A stretch of DNA of 64,000 nt, from positions 128,779,505 through 128,843,504 of the forward strand of contig CM076194.1 in the NCBI GenBank assembly GCA_038277395.1, in the 5' to 3' direction. The position numbers were made by a program, and so were the translations under genes. Position 1 is the first letter of the stretch, and each line of letters opens with the position of its first letter. Below the pieces are notes generated by a model. It saw only the letters and a program-made list of their open reading frames with translations, did not search any database and was not told the DNA's origin. Positions 22,082 to 36,152 of the stretch are shown in pieces. This DNA is from Dryocosmus kuriphilus (lineage: Eukaryota; Arthropoda; Insecta; Hymenoptera; Cynipidae).

Positions 22082-24051
22082 TCACGGATCTAACATCAAG
22101 AGCTTGAAATAGCCTCAGGATCCAGGATTATCTCTGAGTCTTGTTTCCATGGTTCAACGATACTCAGATGTGCCAAGTACGGATCAGATGAATCAGTAAC
22201 TCTGTGAATAAGATCAGTATTTGTTGCATGTCGACTGCATTTCCGGGTATGATACTCACGAAATCGTTGAAATCTTTGTTTCGTGCCTCTTGAGCTTCTT
22301 CCGACAACATACCAATTGGAATCAGAAACGATTTAACCAATCTCTTGACTTACAACAAAATTTTGTGCACAGATGACGGGCATCATAATACCACTTGCAT
22401 ATAGACTGAGATACAACTGTGCTGTTTCAAAAGCATAAACTTCAAATTTTTCTGGATCTATTCTGCGTCCACAGGAAAGAACCTGCAAAAAATTATGCTA
22501 AGTCGATGGATCAATCGAAAATCAACACCTGTTATTTTGGGATGTTAGATCAGGATCTCGGAAAAATCTCCGTTGCAGTGTTGCCTATCATTTGAATTCC
22601 CAGATCCATGCCTAGGAACGTCTATTATCAGACCTATCTCTTTTCGAAAGTCATGTTGAAGTCTCGATTTGGCTGCTTGCATCATTGCTTTTTCTTCTTC
22701 AGTTTTTGCTTGCCACTTGCAGAATCCCAAGCGATAAGATATATGAGAATGAGACTCATGCAACGTAACTTAGCATGAAGAGGTGAAAGAACCATACTGA
22801 TAGTCCTCCTCAAGGACTTTCTTTTGCAGTATTTTATTTAAATCATTCATCTCTGAAGGATTTGATTTGCACAAATGGCAAGTTGCTGCACTCGGTATTA
22901 TTGCAAAGGTTCTGAACTACTTTTCCATCTACCATAGTTAACAGCATCTCATGATTTACTTGAGACCTTAATTTGCCAAATGCAATCTTAGTGGGAAAAA
23001 GTCGATTGATTTCTATTTTTATCCGACCTATCTCAGATCTCGTCAAATCCGGAGTTTCCTTAGCATATTGATAAGAAACTGGTACGCACAATTTTGTAGA
23101 GCCAGGGTGAGGATTTTTCCAAATCTTCTTACCTTCTGACTCCAATCTGATAGGCACCATTGAGACCATGAATATACTTTCATCCGATGCCATGCCATCT
23201 GGAAGTTTCCCTGCTTATATGAGCTTTGGTCTGATGCTCCATCACAGCCATATTTTAGGAAAAAGGGTCATAAGTTTTCACGTCATTTTCCAACATATAG
23301 GACTCGATGCTGGGAATCTTATTAAACGCTTCACTGTATGATCTAGCAGATCTTGTAATTTAATTTTGACGCCTTGATCCGTTACGTTTATCGCTTCAAT
23401 AGGGGGATAAACATTCTTTTTTTTCTTTGCATAAAATCCTTATATGGAACATAAATGTCAGCATTTCTAGCTTTTGCTTGTATACGAATCATTTCATATT
23501 GGTGCTTCGAAAGTTTAGCGTCTTCTATCAGTGCAAGAGCTTCATCGTTGAGTAAATCTGATTACATTTGTTACATCCTCACCTTTATCGAGTTCTTCTA
23601 AAAGTCGACTTATTTTATTGCGTAATTTTTGTTGTCCATTGGTTCTCAGATTACTGAGAAAAGCATGTTTAATTTCAAGCTCAGAGTAAGTTTCCCGGAT
23701 TGTGAGCAACTTTCTTCTCTTTGTCGACTTGGAGCTCTCTTCAAATTCTTCCCGAGATCGTCTACTAGTACTTGATATCGTTGGAGTAATTGGAAAATTT
23801 GTGAGCAACCATTCAGCATGCCTCTTTTCTAAATATGTTGTTCTTGTAAAGGAAGACTTCCAATTTCTTCTGAACATAGGAACGATGTATCGTAGTATCT
23901 TTTCACGGATCGTTTCAACTTGGTTTTCTGCAATCGGGTAAAGATCTTTGATGCAATTTAATATTAGGCTAGACAAATCTGCATCACTTTCCTTGGAAAT
24001 TTTCGATCGAAATATTGCATAAGGTTTTAATGGTATCTCGAGGGTAAACAT
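22082..24051 (-). pseudogene. Transib transposase, left copy (frameshifted)
   Basis: Reverse-strand counterpart of 61,769-63,712, with the same start (atgtttaccctcgag) and the same stop (TGA inside ctcacgga). The frame is lost near 23,550, near 23,260, near 22,905 (one extra base in ggtattattgc), near 22,760 and near 22,590, so only fragments stay open: 23,542-24,051, 22,843-23,193 and 22,545-22,763. The breaks are single-base indels of the same kind seen throughout this arm and may be sequencing errors rather than true decay. Nucleotide identity with the right copy is otherwise high. Confidence 0.88.
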
Positions 24052-24057
24052 TTTCAA

Positions 24058-25236
24058 GGGTAATTTAAAAATTGATCAAAAAGAAGAACCGTAAAGATTA
24101 GCTCTTAAAAAAAGTAGCTACAATTTGTTGTAATAGAAGAGAGAAGAAAGAAATTCTTATTATTAGAAAACCTACAAAGAAAAAGCATATGATTTTTTTC
24201 AATCAGAAACTCAAAAGCCAGAAACGTGTTTACTGCTAGAATGTTCTACACAAATGCTGGATAGCCAGTTGTTTTTAACTTTATCAACTAACGCGCATGC
24301 GCAGCGAAAAACAAATGACTAGCAAATGACAAAACAAATGACTAGCAAATGGACAAATGAAGCCATTCTATTTTCACCCGTTATAGAAGAAATATATATA
24401 TATATATATATGTTTCTGCCTATAAATCCTAAAATATACATTTATTTATATAATTTTGTTTATAAAATTCACAAATAGTAATAGACAATAAAAAAATTTT
24501 ATTCAGAATTAGAAAATTTTTTGTCAAAGTGTATCACTGGAATGTAATTTTAACAAGACTAAGGAAAACGTCTAATTCTTTCTGCCTAATAAAACGCCTA
24601 AAATGTGAATTTGTTTATGTTATTTGTTTATTAAATAAACAATTAATGACAAATAACAAAATTTTATCAGAAATCATTACCGGAAAGGTAATTCTAACAT
24701 GACTAGAAAAAAAAAACGAATTCCTTCCAGCCTATAAAAATCGCCTAAAATGGTATTTGTTTATATAATTTGTTTATAATATTCATAACAATAATAGATT
24801 ACTGAAATTTTATGATTCTGTTGTTATCCTGAGAGATTGAAAAATGCAATTTTAGAGCAGAAACATGTACTAGAAAATGTACATGCTGTTAATGTTCATT
24901 GTTTGTTGACATTAATTTGTTTATAACACATTAAATTTGCAAGTTAACCAAAATTTTGTATTTCTTGTGTCCTTATGCAAGAAATTCGTGCGACATTAAT
25001 AATAATAAGAAAAATTTTTTCTCGGAAATAAAAGATAAAGTTTTAAAAATCGTAGTTTTTGTCGCTATTTGCATTAGCATAACAATTGAACAAAAAAAAA
25101 ATTAAAAAATCGACTCTCACAGATCTCTTAAGAATTTAATCCTGAATTTTTCTAAAAAAAAAAAAATTTTAAATCGGTGCACAATTGCGTTCTAAAAAGT
25201 AGATTTGAACCTCGTTTTTTGATTTTACCCACTGTG
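24058..25236 (-). repeat. 5' region and terminal inverted repeat of the left Transib
   Basis: Counterpart of 60,605-61,762. It includes the CACAGTG terminus (25,230-25,236), the degenerate 150 bp subrepeats at about 24,420-24,780 and a short AT run at 24,391-24,410. The gap to the fold-back MITE (25,237-25,473) has no feature. Confidence 0.75.
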
Positions 25237-25473
25237 GCGCTGGGCGTTTACAACGGATTAAAACAGAATGTGAAGACCTGGCAAAAAAAATGACCTACTA
25301 GTAACTGCCACATGGCGCTACTATACATAAACTTTTACTATTAACGGACTTATTAATTACTAATTTATCGGCAAAGGGTCACTTTGCAATTCTCGCTTTA
25401 TTCATTATTAATGCAATAATTAGATCAAATGAAAACGGTACTATTAACTCCAATAAAAAGTTCCTGTACATTG

Positions 25474-26580
25474 CACTGATCAGGATGGCTCAAAAGCACT
25501 TTTTTTTTTTTTTTCGGTAACGCACTTCCCATTTTGTGAGGTTCCAGAAATGATAAAAGTGCTTTTTTTGTCGTTTTAAATTTTTAGTGCTGCCACAAGG
25601 GCCCCGAAAAATACATGTGATTTTACATTGAAAAATGATGATTTTAGAAAACTGAGGTACCATTTCTGGGTTTATAGTTTGCTTTTCGGGACATTATCAA
25701 AATTTTTTTTGGAGTCTTCAAAGGAAATAATTTCTAAAAATTTTCTCATTATAACTGATTGTTACTCGATAATATACACATTTTTAAAATCATTTTTCAA
25801 CTAATTTTTAATTGTTTGAACAATTTTCATTTGTGTAAGTAATTTTTTTGACAGAATATCAGGAAGTCATTTTTTGCGCTTACCTAGACAATAGGGACAT
25901 TGTTAGAAATACTCATTTATGTTTTTAATGGTTTTTTAATTGTTTAAACAATTTAAAAACTGCTTGAAACATAATTAAGTACTTTACAAAAAATGTCCTA
26001 TTGTCTAGTTAAATGCAAAAAATGACCTCCTGATATGCTGTCACAAAAAATTACTTGAACAAATTTAAATTGTTTAAACAATTGAAAGTTAGTTGAAATT
26101 GAATAAACAATGTGTGTCTTATCTAGTAACAACCAGTTTTTAATGAGGGGAAATGGAAAAACAAAGCTCTTCTGTGCCAATTCCGGGCAAAATTCTCCAT
26201 TTCAGTTTTTTGGAGAATTTTTTGGGTCTCTGCAGAAGAAAACAGGGGAGGGAGTAAAAATTTAAAGTTGTTTATTCAGAAATTATTCCTTAAAGACTCT
26301 TCAAAAAATTTTGATAATGTCCTGAAAGCTAATTATAAAGTCAAAAATATGTACCTCATTTTTCTAAAAAAACATCATTTTTCATGTAAAATTCCATGTA
26401 TTTTTCGGTGTTCTTGCGGCAGCACTAAAAACTAAAAGAAAAAAGAAAGAAAAAAATGGACTTTTTATTTCGGAAACCCCCCAACCCCCCCCCCCCCCCC
26501 CCCATCACAAAATGGGGAATGCGTGTCCGTCTATCATTAAAAAAAATTTTCCAATTCATTTTTAAGCCACCCTAGTACTG
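25474..26580. mobile_element. Fold-back MITE, copy B (complete, noisy)
   Basis: Complete element between CACTGATCAGGATGG at the left and ccaccctagtactg at the right. The arms of about 500 bp are imperfect inverted repeats: both hold tgtatttttcgg, a gcagcacta motif and cacaaaatgggg. An inserted C-rich run at about 26,478-26,503 is absent from copies A and C. It lies 237 bp from the Transib terminus at 25,236. Confidence 0.72.
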
Positions 26581-26848
26581 ATACAATAAGAGCTTGTCAA
26601 AGTAATTCAGTTGTCGGATTTGATATAAAAGTCAATTCTGGTTTTCCTCTAATTAATAAAAATGCGAAAAAATTTGTTTTAACAACTATTAATTCAAGAT
26701 TGTATACGGAAAAACTGTAGCAACGAATAAGAACCATGGCTACTGAAACTGCAAAGTCCTGATACCTTTAAGTAAAAGTTGTACAACATGTAATGCACAT
26801 ATTATGTGTGTGTGTGTGTGCTTTTTAAAAATGTATAATAATAAAACA

Positions 26849-26888
<40 letters not shown>

Positions 26889-27228
26889 TTTATTATCTAA
26901 ACATATACACCAAAGTTTGGTAAAACATGTGATATCGGTATAAGTATGTTATAAAAAACTGAAAATAAGTCGTTATTTTCACTAAACCAAAGTTCGATAA
27001 AACATGTGATATCGGTATAACGTGTGATATTATTCTTATGAAATTTATCTTTATATAATATTAAATTAAAAGAGAAAATTTTATTTCATAAAAATAAATA
27101 AAAATTATATTTCCCAACTAATTTAAAGAGATCTCTATTCATTAACACAATACGACGTTTTTTTCAGTGAAGAGAAGATGAATAACAAATAAATTTTAAC
27201 GAAACTTTCCTTAAAAGTAGTATATGTA

Positions 27229-28562
27229 GAGGGTCGTTCAGTAAGTTCTTAGAAAAAATCCGAGAGATGGCGCTCGTAGTGTCGGTAAAGTTTTTTTTTT
27301 TTTTAAGTAGCACTATCGAAAGGAAAGCTGTCAAAAATTTCAGCTCGATCCATAGCGAAGGTCAATTTTTTATCGTCGATTAAAGTTATCATTTATTTGC
27401 TTTATAGTAACAATGGACAAAAGCGAGTTCAGGGCTGTCATCAAACATCTCCATTTGAAAGGCTTTTAAACCCGAAAGAAATCAAAGCCGAGTTGATGCA
27501 GTTCATGGCACATCTGCACCTGTGTTTGCGACGGTTTAACAATTGGGTGAATGAATTTAAACGTGGCGTTCATCCACAAAAGATGAACATCGTTCAGGAC
27601 GCCCAGTTGAGGTGTCTACATCCTGAAATCATCGAGAAAATCCAGGATCTGATTTGAGCGATTGGCGAATCAAAGTGCGCGAATTAGTTGAGGCCCACAG
27701 GCATATCACAAGGTACAGTCTTTCAATTTTGCATGAAAAATTGTCTGTGGAAAAAATTTTCGCCAAGCATGGGTGCCGCGTTTGCTCTCAGAGGAGAATA
27801 AGCGCAATCGTGTAGTGGACTCTGAGGTTATGTTGGCGCTCTTTCATCGCATATCCGGCCCGAAACTTCCTTCGTCGATATGTCAACTGTGGACGAAACC
27901 TGAATACACTACTATACTCCAGAAACGAAGATACAGTCATCACAGTGGATTTTCATCCAGGGTGAACGGGCTCGGAAGAAGGCAAAAACTGTGCCATCGG
28001 CCGCAAGGTGAAGGCCACGGTCTTTTGGGTATTCGCAGGGCATCATTTTCATCGACTACTTGGGTGGAAAAAGGAAAAACAATAACAGGAGCGTATTACG
28101 CGTCGTTATTGCAACGGTTTTTGAGCGAGGAAATCAAGAGAAACGCCCACCTATCTGAAGAAGAAAAAAATCCTCTTGGATCAGGACAAGTGCGCGTGTG
28201 CACACATGCGCTGTTTCCATTGACCAAAATTGTGGAATTGAAAATGGAATTGTTGCAGCATCCCGCTTATTCACCAGATTTAGCCCCTAGCGACTATTTT
28301 CTTTTCCCCAATCTGAAGAAATGGCTTGGCGGACGGACGATTTCCGCTTCCAACGAGGACGTCATTGCTCAAACGAATGAGTATTTTGCAGAAACTATTC
28401 TCGAAATCCTATATTTTGGACGGGATAAAAATTTTGGAAAAAAAAACGATTGGGAAAGTGTGTAGAGCTAAGAGGAGATTATGTTGAAAAATAAAAAAAT
28501 TTTTTTTCAAAAAAACAGTGTTTTTTCTATCTTTTTCTAAAGGACTTATTGAACGACCCTTC
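27229..28562 (+). mobile_element. mariner element, copy B
   Basis: Same TA-flanked termini as copy A, gagggtcgttcagtaagttc at the left and cttattgaacgaccct at the right, but about 40 bp longer through scattered insertions. Confidence 0.88.
27413..28494 (+). pseudogene. mariner transposase pseudogene, copy B
   Basis: Many frameshifts against copy C. Parts of the helix-turn-helix and the third catalytic motif YSPDLAPSDYF are still readable. The HQDNARVH motif is disrupted by base changes (atcaggacaagtgcgcgtg). The TGA after VTVDET is present at about 27,900, as in the other two copies. No function expected. Confidence 0.88.
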
Positions 28563-28689
28563 GTACATATAATAGACAAGTAAATTTGTATAAGAATACT
28601 GTAATAGTCTTTTATCGTATGTCTTGCAATTCTTTATTTTTAAAATTTGCGCGCCAATGACGAGTACACAGCCCGACGTGCCGAGGCGG

Positions 28690-29030
28690 CAATATGCGCG
28701 AAACATATCGCGACACTGACAATTGTTCAATGTTTTAGAGAAAATTTTAAAATTACGATAACTTTATCGTTGTTTTTCATTGTTTACACCATAAAATTGG
28801 ATTACCAAACACCTCCCAAACGATTTTGAATCGATTGATGCGAACGAAGTTCTAAAAAGCGAAATGTTGGGGTGCTGTAACTTTTTTGAAAGTGCCCATA
28901 TCTTTTTTCAATTTTTCACCTCCCTACGTCCAGAGATGACTACCAAACATCACCAAACGACCTTCAAAACGATTCCATATGGATAAAACTCAGTTTTTTT
29001 CATAGTTGCTGTGCTAACTTCACGGAGTTC
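28690..29030 (-). repeat. Dispersed repeat family member, copy B
   Basis: Noisy counterpart of 2,890-3,225, in the same position after the mariner. Confidence 0.65.
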
Positions 29031-29921
29031 AAAACCCGGCCGTTACCACCGAAAGCGACCTAACCTCCAATTCAACCTCGTCAATTTCTTTATTTTTTTT
29101 CTTTAAATTCTCTCCTTCTACCGCTCCCTTCATTCACACTTGCACTTTTACCCCAGCCCCCTTACTCACCTCACTATCACCGTACTCACTCAACTTTTCA
29201 TCTACTCCCAGCCAAAAATGATCGCACTCGAAAAACACCGTGTAATAATCTCTATCAGCACGGAAACCGGAAGCCAATATTTATTTATTTATTTCTATAC
29301 AGTATATCTTAAAAAAACATTTTGTATTTAGGAAACGGTCTGTTGTTTTTAAACACAATACAACAAAGATTACGTAACAGTAGTTTTTTATCAATAAAGT
29401 AATTTTTTTCTCGGGGTATATCTATATTTTTGAGGCAATAAAATGAAGACTATAGGAGTTTTAATAGGTTTAAAGGGACCAGTTTTTATTGGAATTCCGT
29501 ATTTTGCTCCGTTAACATTATAAATTTTGCGATTACAGTTTTGCGACATCGTTTTTTTTTTTTTTTTTTCCCTGCCTGAAAATGCTTAAAATTTTGCTTC
29601 TACTCCTTTCTCGAACACATGGATCAAATTTTACAATTACAATTTTGCGGAATCATAACTCATTAAAATGCTTAAAATGGTGACTTATTGTTCTCGTGCA
29701 CCAGGATCAAATTGAGTAGTCGAATATTTTATCGTTGCTGTATCGCTAAGAAGTAAACTTTTATATAACGATCGAAGTGACAAGTTCTTTTGGTTTCTTA
29801 ATTTTCCTTTGCCTGTAATACCCCATTTTTGAAATAAAACTTTTAGGAAATCTCATGGCCAACACGGAAACACACTAATGATACAGACAGGACATTACGG
29901 ACACGTGTGGGTGCGGGTTCT

Positions 29922-31462
29922 ATCCTGCTTAAAAATTCCAGATAGGAAATCCGATAGACCGGAATAGGATTCGTAATCTTATCGTGTTCTATCCGGAAAC
30001 TTTTCGGTCGCTTGGGTCGTTTTCTTATTCCCGGTTCTATTCGGAAAATTTTGTCGGTGCATTAAATTTTTTTCTATTTTTTCTATCTGGTTTCTTATCT
30101 GGCTCTATACGGTATATTGTCGGCCCTCCTTTTGGTCCCTATACGATTTCTTATTCCCGTTCTTATCTGGCAATTGATCGGTATTTAAAATTTTTTCTAT
30201 TTGAGTTTCTTATCTGGCTCTGCACGGAATATTTTCGGAACGCCGCATTCGCCCGCTTCCGGTTTCTTATCTGGTTCTATCCGGAAACATATACGGTATT
30301 TGTGTCCGTTTTCTTATTACGTTCTATTCCGGCGATTGGTGGGTTATTTAAATTATTCTGTTTGGTTTACTTCTCTGGCTCTATTACGAAATATTTTCCG
30401 TAACCGCATTGCCTTATTCGTACTGAGGGTACTAGGTACATTTGAAAGCACTCAAAAAAAGAATCTGATAAAACGATCAATCAGATGTATTAGATACATC
30501 TTTTCATTCTAATAATATGCTGCAAATATTGTGGCTAACTTATAGCCCCGACAGATCGATTACTATTGTGAGGACAAGCATCCTGCGACTCCTGCGGAAT
30601 TATTTCTGAAATTACTGACCAGCTAGAAAAACCAATTTTCGGACTTTACAACCAGCCTTAGATCCTACAATGTTCCGAATAGGGCCAGATAAAGATTCCG
30701 TCGGGCGAAATAATTCGATTTTGTGATTTTAAATGTTCCGCTGGAAAGACGGATAGAACCAGATTGGAAAACCATCTTGGGCCCTTATACCCAACTTTAG
30801 TTCCGACAAAGTTCCGGATAGGGGCCAGATAAGATTCGGTCGGGCGAACAATTCGATTTTATTGATTTAAATGTCCGCTGGGACAGCCTGATATAGAACC
30901 AGATAGAAAACCATTTTCGGCCTTTACGTCCAGCCTTTAGATCCGACAAAGTTCCGCATAGGGGCCAGATAAGATTTCGTTCGGGCGAATACATTCGATT
31001 TTATGATTTCCGCTGAAAAGCCAGTGTAGGAACCAGATAGATAACCAACAATATTTTCGGCCTTTACAACCACATTTAGTTTCGGACAAAAGTTCCCGGA
31101 TAGGGGCCATATGAGGATCCCGTCGGGCGAATAATTCAATTTGATGATTGAAATGTCCGCCGGAAAGCGGATTGAAACAGATTAGGAAAATCATTTTTGG
31201 TCTTGTCACTCAACTATGGTTCCGACAAAGTTCGGATCGGACCGGATTAAATACCATTTTTAAACTTAGTCAATTCTTAATTTCGATTATGTCATCCCGA
31301 ATAGAAAACGGATAAGACCGCTATTTATCCGCGAAAGGATATTTACGGACCGAATAAGATCCGGGTTCGGGCCAGACAAGAAACCGAAGTGGGCCTATCC
31401 GATCTATTAGCCGGATTTGTTATCTGGTTCTATCGGATCCTATCCGTCATTTTGAGCAGGGA
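29922..31462. mobile_element. Fold-back element with tatctgg repeats, copy B
   Basis: Counterpart of 4,053-5,530 with heavily altered units. The end palindrome is damaged (tatcctgcttaaaa, ttttgagcaggga). Frames open in it are translated repeat units. Confidence 0.7.
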
Positions 31463-31773
31463 TGCCCCATTCATTAATGAAGTAGTCGCACCGCACGTTG
31501 CAGTGGTAAAATATGTATGTATTTCAAATCAAAAACTCACCTCTATCCACTCTCCGCCGATGCACTCCTTTAGTTACTTAGTATATATACATATTGAACA
31601 TTCGACTTTGAGTTTAGATTGGCAAAAGATGGGCGACGATTAGATAGCAATAACACTGACTGACTGTGCTTCAGTTCTTGTCAAAAGTTGGCGCTTTCTA
31701 ATCTTCTGCGATGGCGTTGGGGTAGAGCGCTCATTGGTCGTCTGTGTCGTTTTTTTTTTTTTTTCGCAAAAGA

Positions 31774-32211
31774 CGCACAAATTTCAAGACGAGAAATTAA
31801 ATGCTTTTTCTCTATTATAATATAAATAGTTATAATAAAATTACAACATAAGTATATAAAATTGCATAACTTTTGATGTAGATATTGATCAAGAACACAA
31901 AATTATTAGATATATATTTTGTAGAAACATCAAAGAAAATAAAGTGTTATTTAAAAAATACATATCTAATAATTTTTTTTTCCTGTCCTACATCAAAAGT
32001 TATGCAATTAGATATATATATATATTTATTTATATATATATTATTGTGTGTGTGTGTGTGTGTGTGTGCGTGTGTAATTTATAATAATTATTAATATTTA
32101 TTTGAGAAAAATGCATTTAATTCTCGTTTTGAATTTGTGCGTTGTCACCCCCTTGGTGCTTGGCACCCGGGGTGGGACCACCCCCACCGCCCTCCCTTTA
32201 CTCCGCCACTG
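31774..32211. mobile_element. Hairpin element with TG microsatellite, copy B
   Basis: Counterpart of 5,806-6,225. The TG run is shorter (about 32,044-32,073), and a T run at about 31,750-31,764, absent from A and C, sits just outside the left arm. Confidence 0.5.
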
Positions 32212-32557
32212 GGGGGAGGGGTAAAATAAAACCGGAAAATTGTCAACGTGAGTTTATGCACGACCCCTTACTCTTAATCAGTCTTTAATATGTATTATAT
32301 TAAGTACATAATGAATTATGAATATATAATATTATGATATATATATATATTTATATATATATACTATATATATATTAGCATATTATATAGTATTAGCTAA
32401 GTAACGATCGATAAATACGCATCCGCATGATGAGTTGTGAAATGATAGAAAATTGCTTTACCTACTGCTTGGTAGGATGATAGAAGATTCGTCTGCCATC
32501 TTAATTATTGAGTGTTCGTGTTGCCCGTCTATTTAGGCGCATTATTCACTTTAATTA

Positions 32558-35500
32558 CAGTCGCCTCTATTTACCTTGCCGCGTTCGGGACTGTAGGGAG
32601 TAATTTTCTTGGAATCGAAATTCCCCCACTCTCGGAGCTGACCGGGTGCTCGATGCGATTTGTTTCACTCTCTGTTTAGGTTTTGCGCGCTTATAACCGA
32701 GTGTTTGATACGTAGAAACAACAGTAACGCATTACCGTTACAACGCGTTACTGAAGAAAAGGTAAACGCGTTTACCTTGACGTCACTTTTTAATCATTTT
32801 TAATACATCATTTTTACATTCCCCAAAATGTTTAGACAGTTTGTTTTTTTATTTAAAAATGTTTTAAAAAGTTAATTATATTTCAATAAACATAAAATAA
32901 TAAAGAGGTTCCCTTTAAAAATCTGTAAACACTTTTCAGTCACATTATTATTATTCATAAGCCACAAAACTTTGCAAAGAATTTCTATTTGTTTTAATAA
33001 AATCTAGTTGTTTTAAGTGCCATCATTCAAATTCACTATATTTCATATTTTTGATCAAATCCGTAGAAACCTCTTGAAATACGTTAAGGAGCGTGAATAT
33101 ATTACGTAACGCAATTTTCCGACAATTTTTGTTCCCCCCCTTTCCCGGTGTAACGCTTTTTCCGGCTTTTCTTGTAGTTTTTTAAAAGCTTTATGTAATA
33201 TATGGGCGACCCCTTAAGCCGCTTTTTAATTCCTTGAATTATTTGATTTCTAGATATCCAAGGATTTCACGTGACTTCAAAGATTTCCAGGGATTTTGGA
33301 GTTTTTTTTTTATAGAACTTTAGTGAAGAAGTTCATTTGAATTCATATTAAAGAATTTTAAACAGTTTCTGTTTATTTCAATACATTTTGACGATTTATA
33401 AGAATTTCAACGAATTTTAAGGGATTTGAATGAATCTAAAGAGAAAATGGAATAAGCTATTTTTTTATTTTAAGGCTTTTCAAAGGATTTTACGGTATTT
33501 TTAAAGAATTCTTCAGATTTATAAACGGGCGTATATCGTTTGCGTCACATTAATGAGGGTTCAATATTTTTTCCAGCTGAAAAAGGGATATGGCAAAGGA
33601 CGGCAGTTCTGGGAAAACTGATTTCGCAAACGATAGCCGCCCTTATAAACATTTGCACTATAATTTTAAGGGGGTTTGAACAGTTTTAAAGAGATTTACT
33701 ACATATGTCAATCGATTTTATACGATTTCCAAAGATTTTAAGGAATTTCAATGAATTTATAGAGAAAATTTATAGAATACACTATTTTTTTTATTATAAG
33801 GCTTTTCAAAATATTTTACAGGATTTAAAAATATTTCTTCAGTTTTTCAAACATATGGTCCTAATAATTTTAAGGGATTTTAAAAGGTTTTCAAGAGATT
33901 TACTACTTATTTCAATGGATTTTTCGATTTTTAAATATTTCAAGGGAATTTTAAGGTATTTTAACGAATTTATGGAGAATTTTATGGAATATATTGAATT
34001 TTATTTCAAGAGATTTCTACTTATTTCTATGGATACTAAAGGATATGAAGAAATGAAAAAAATATGTTTAATTTAAATATTTCAAGCTATTTTAAAATAT
34101 TTCAAAGAAAATTGTAGAATTTCCAAAGATTTCAAAGAATTTTAAGGGTTTTCAATCAATTTTGCAAGATTCAGAGGATTTTATTGTATCTCCTGATTTT
34201 CCTTCGAAAAACCCATTGAAATGCTCTAAAATATCTTCAAATCCCATAACATTTCTAAACATCCTAAAACCTTTCAAATACTTTAAGTTTTTAGAAAAAT
34301 CCTTTAAATTACTATGGAATCCTCTAAAATTCCTTGAAATCTTTGAAAATCCGCCAAATACTTTGTAACATCTCTTGAAATTTTTTTAATCTCTTGAAAA
34401 TATTTTAATCTTTTAAAATAAATTAGATTCTATTAAATTTTGTTAAACTTGTTTAAATTGTTTATATCTCTTGAAATTGTTGAAATCCATAGAAATAATG
34501 ATAGAATTTCAAAAATTTATTTACAAATTTACAAGGATTTCAGTTATTTTTGAAATATTTTCTTCAGATGTAAAGGGATTTTCAAGGGATTTTAGCGGAG
34601 TTCTAGAGAACTTTAGAACACCTTTGAGGTCCTAAGAAATTACTTAACTCTCGTCAAATACTTTGAAAATCCTGAATATGTTTTTAAATCTCTTAAAATT
34701 TAAAACAAAAATTTTAAATACTTGAAGGTTCTATAAAATCTTATAAATCTTATGAAATTCTTTGAAAATGAATTAAAATCTTTAAAATTTAGGGATAATT
34801 TTTTACTTCCATCTACTATCTGTAGAGATCGTCGAAATTTTGTAGAAATCCTTCGAAATAAAATTTAATTTATTCCTCAAAAGTTCGTTAGTAATTTGAT
34901 GAAAACTGTTAAAATCTCCTGAAATTTTTGAATTTCGTTAAAATTGATTGAAATATGAATTAAGCATTTGAAATTTATTGAAATCATTCAATAAAATCTT
35001 TAAAAGATTATAAGATTCCGTGAAATCCTCAAAACTTCCTGAAATATTTCAACATTATACAAAATTAAAGTCTTTAAAGTCATGCATAAAATCATTCAAT
35101 TCTTGTGAAAATTCCTTGAATATACCCTAAAATCCCTTCAAATCTTTCGATAGACTTAAAAATTCTTTGAAATATGTTGAAATTATTTAAATTTCTTCAA
35201 ATTCTCTGGAATCTTTTCAAATAACTTAAAATCTTGCAAATATCTTGTAATTCCGCACAATCTTTCAAAAAACCCGCAAGATTCATTGAAGCTCTTCGAA
35301 AATCTCTTGGAATTCCTAAAGATTCTCTGAATTTATTGTAAGTCTTTGAAATCCTCTAAAAACCTTCAGATATTCTGAAATATTACGAAATTCCTTGTAA
35401 TTCATAGAAATACTTTTTTAAATCTCTTGAAAAATGTTGAAATCCTTAAAATTGCTGTAAATGTTCAAAATCATTCGAAATTCCATGAAATCTTTATGAA

Positions 35501-36152
35501 ATCTGACAACATCGTTTAAAATACGTAAGAATTCTCTGGAATTCTACGAAATTTGTTGATATCCTTGGGTGTATTTGGAATCTTTTTTAATCCTATAAAA
35601 CTATTTAAAATGCAGGACATCCTATGAAGGTCCTTGAAATAGTTTTCATATATATAATGATTTTCTAGAATCGCGAAAAATTAAGTTTAAAAAATCGTAA
35701 CGCGTTACCGTTACTTTTTTTGAAAAAGTAACGCGTTACCGTTACCGTTACTGAAAAAGTAACGTTTCCAGTAACACGATTACTGGCAAACACTGTTTAT
35801 AACCGCTTATAATTCGATTTTAACAGTGAAAGTTCGATTCCCAGAATATTGTGGAAATACATACTTAATAATTTTTCATAATTTTATTTTAAATTTTCAA
35901 AATTATATTAAATCTTCAAAGTAAAATTAAGAATCATTCAATAAAGTCATTACATATGATTTTTAGTAATATTAATGCAGAAAGAACGATGTTATATGAT
36001 TTCGAAATTATTTTATAAGCTTCATTAACAAAGCATATAATGACTTTCTACCTTTGAAATTACTTTGAAAGACCTAAAACATTGACGGCAACGTAAATAG
36101 AGAGGGAAACAAGCGGCGAGGTAAAAAGAGGTAAGGTAAGTAGAGGCGACTG
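32558..36152. mobile_element. Tigger/pogo-like MITE with nested hAT, copy B
   Basis: CAGTCGCCTCTATTTACCTT at the left and gtagaggcgactg at the right. The nested hAT lies at about 32,698-35,795, its left end altered to cgagtgtttg. This is the cleanest part of copy B. Confidence 0.7.

Larger units (their letters stand above)
20680..25236 (-). mobile_element. Transib element, left copy, end to end (4.56 kb)
   Basis: The right terminus (minus-strand 5' end) reads CACAGTGGGTAAAATCAAAA and ends at 25,236. The left terminus near 20,680 reads gcatgtggggttaaatcaaa, the same sequence with a changed heptamer. The two ends are inverted repeats of about 0.8-1 kb. Between them lie the 42 bp minisatellite (21,714-22,081) and a broken transposase gene (22,082-24,051). 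Transib elements are relatives of the RAG1 recombinase, and their ends resemble V(D)J heptamers. No matching 5 bp target duplication is visible (taacc against gcgct). Confidence 0.75.

Noticed and set aside
21614..22093. Short frames across the minisatellite
   Set aside because: Periodic translations of the 42 bp unit only.
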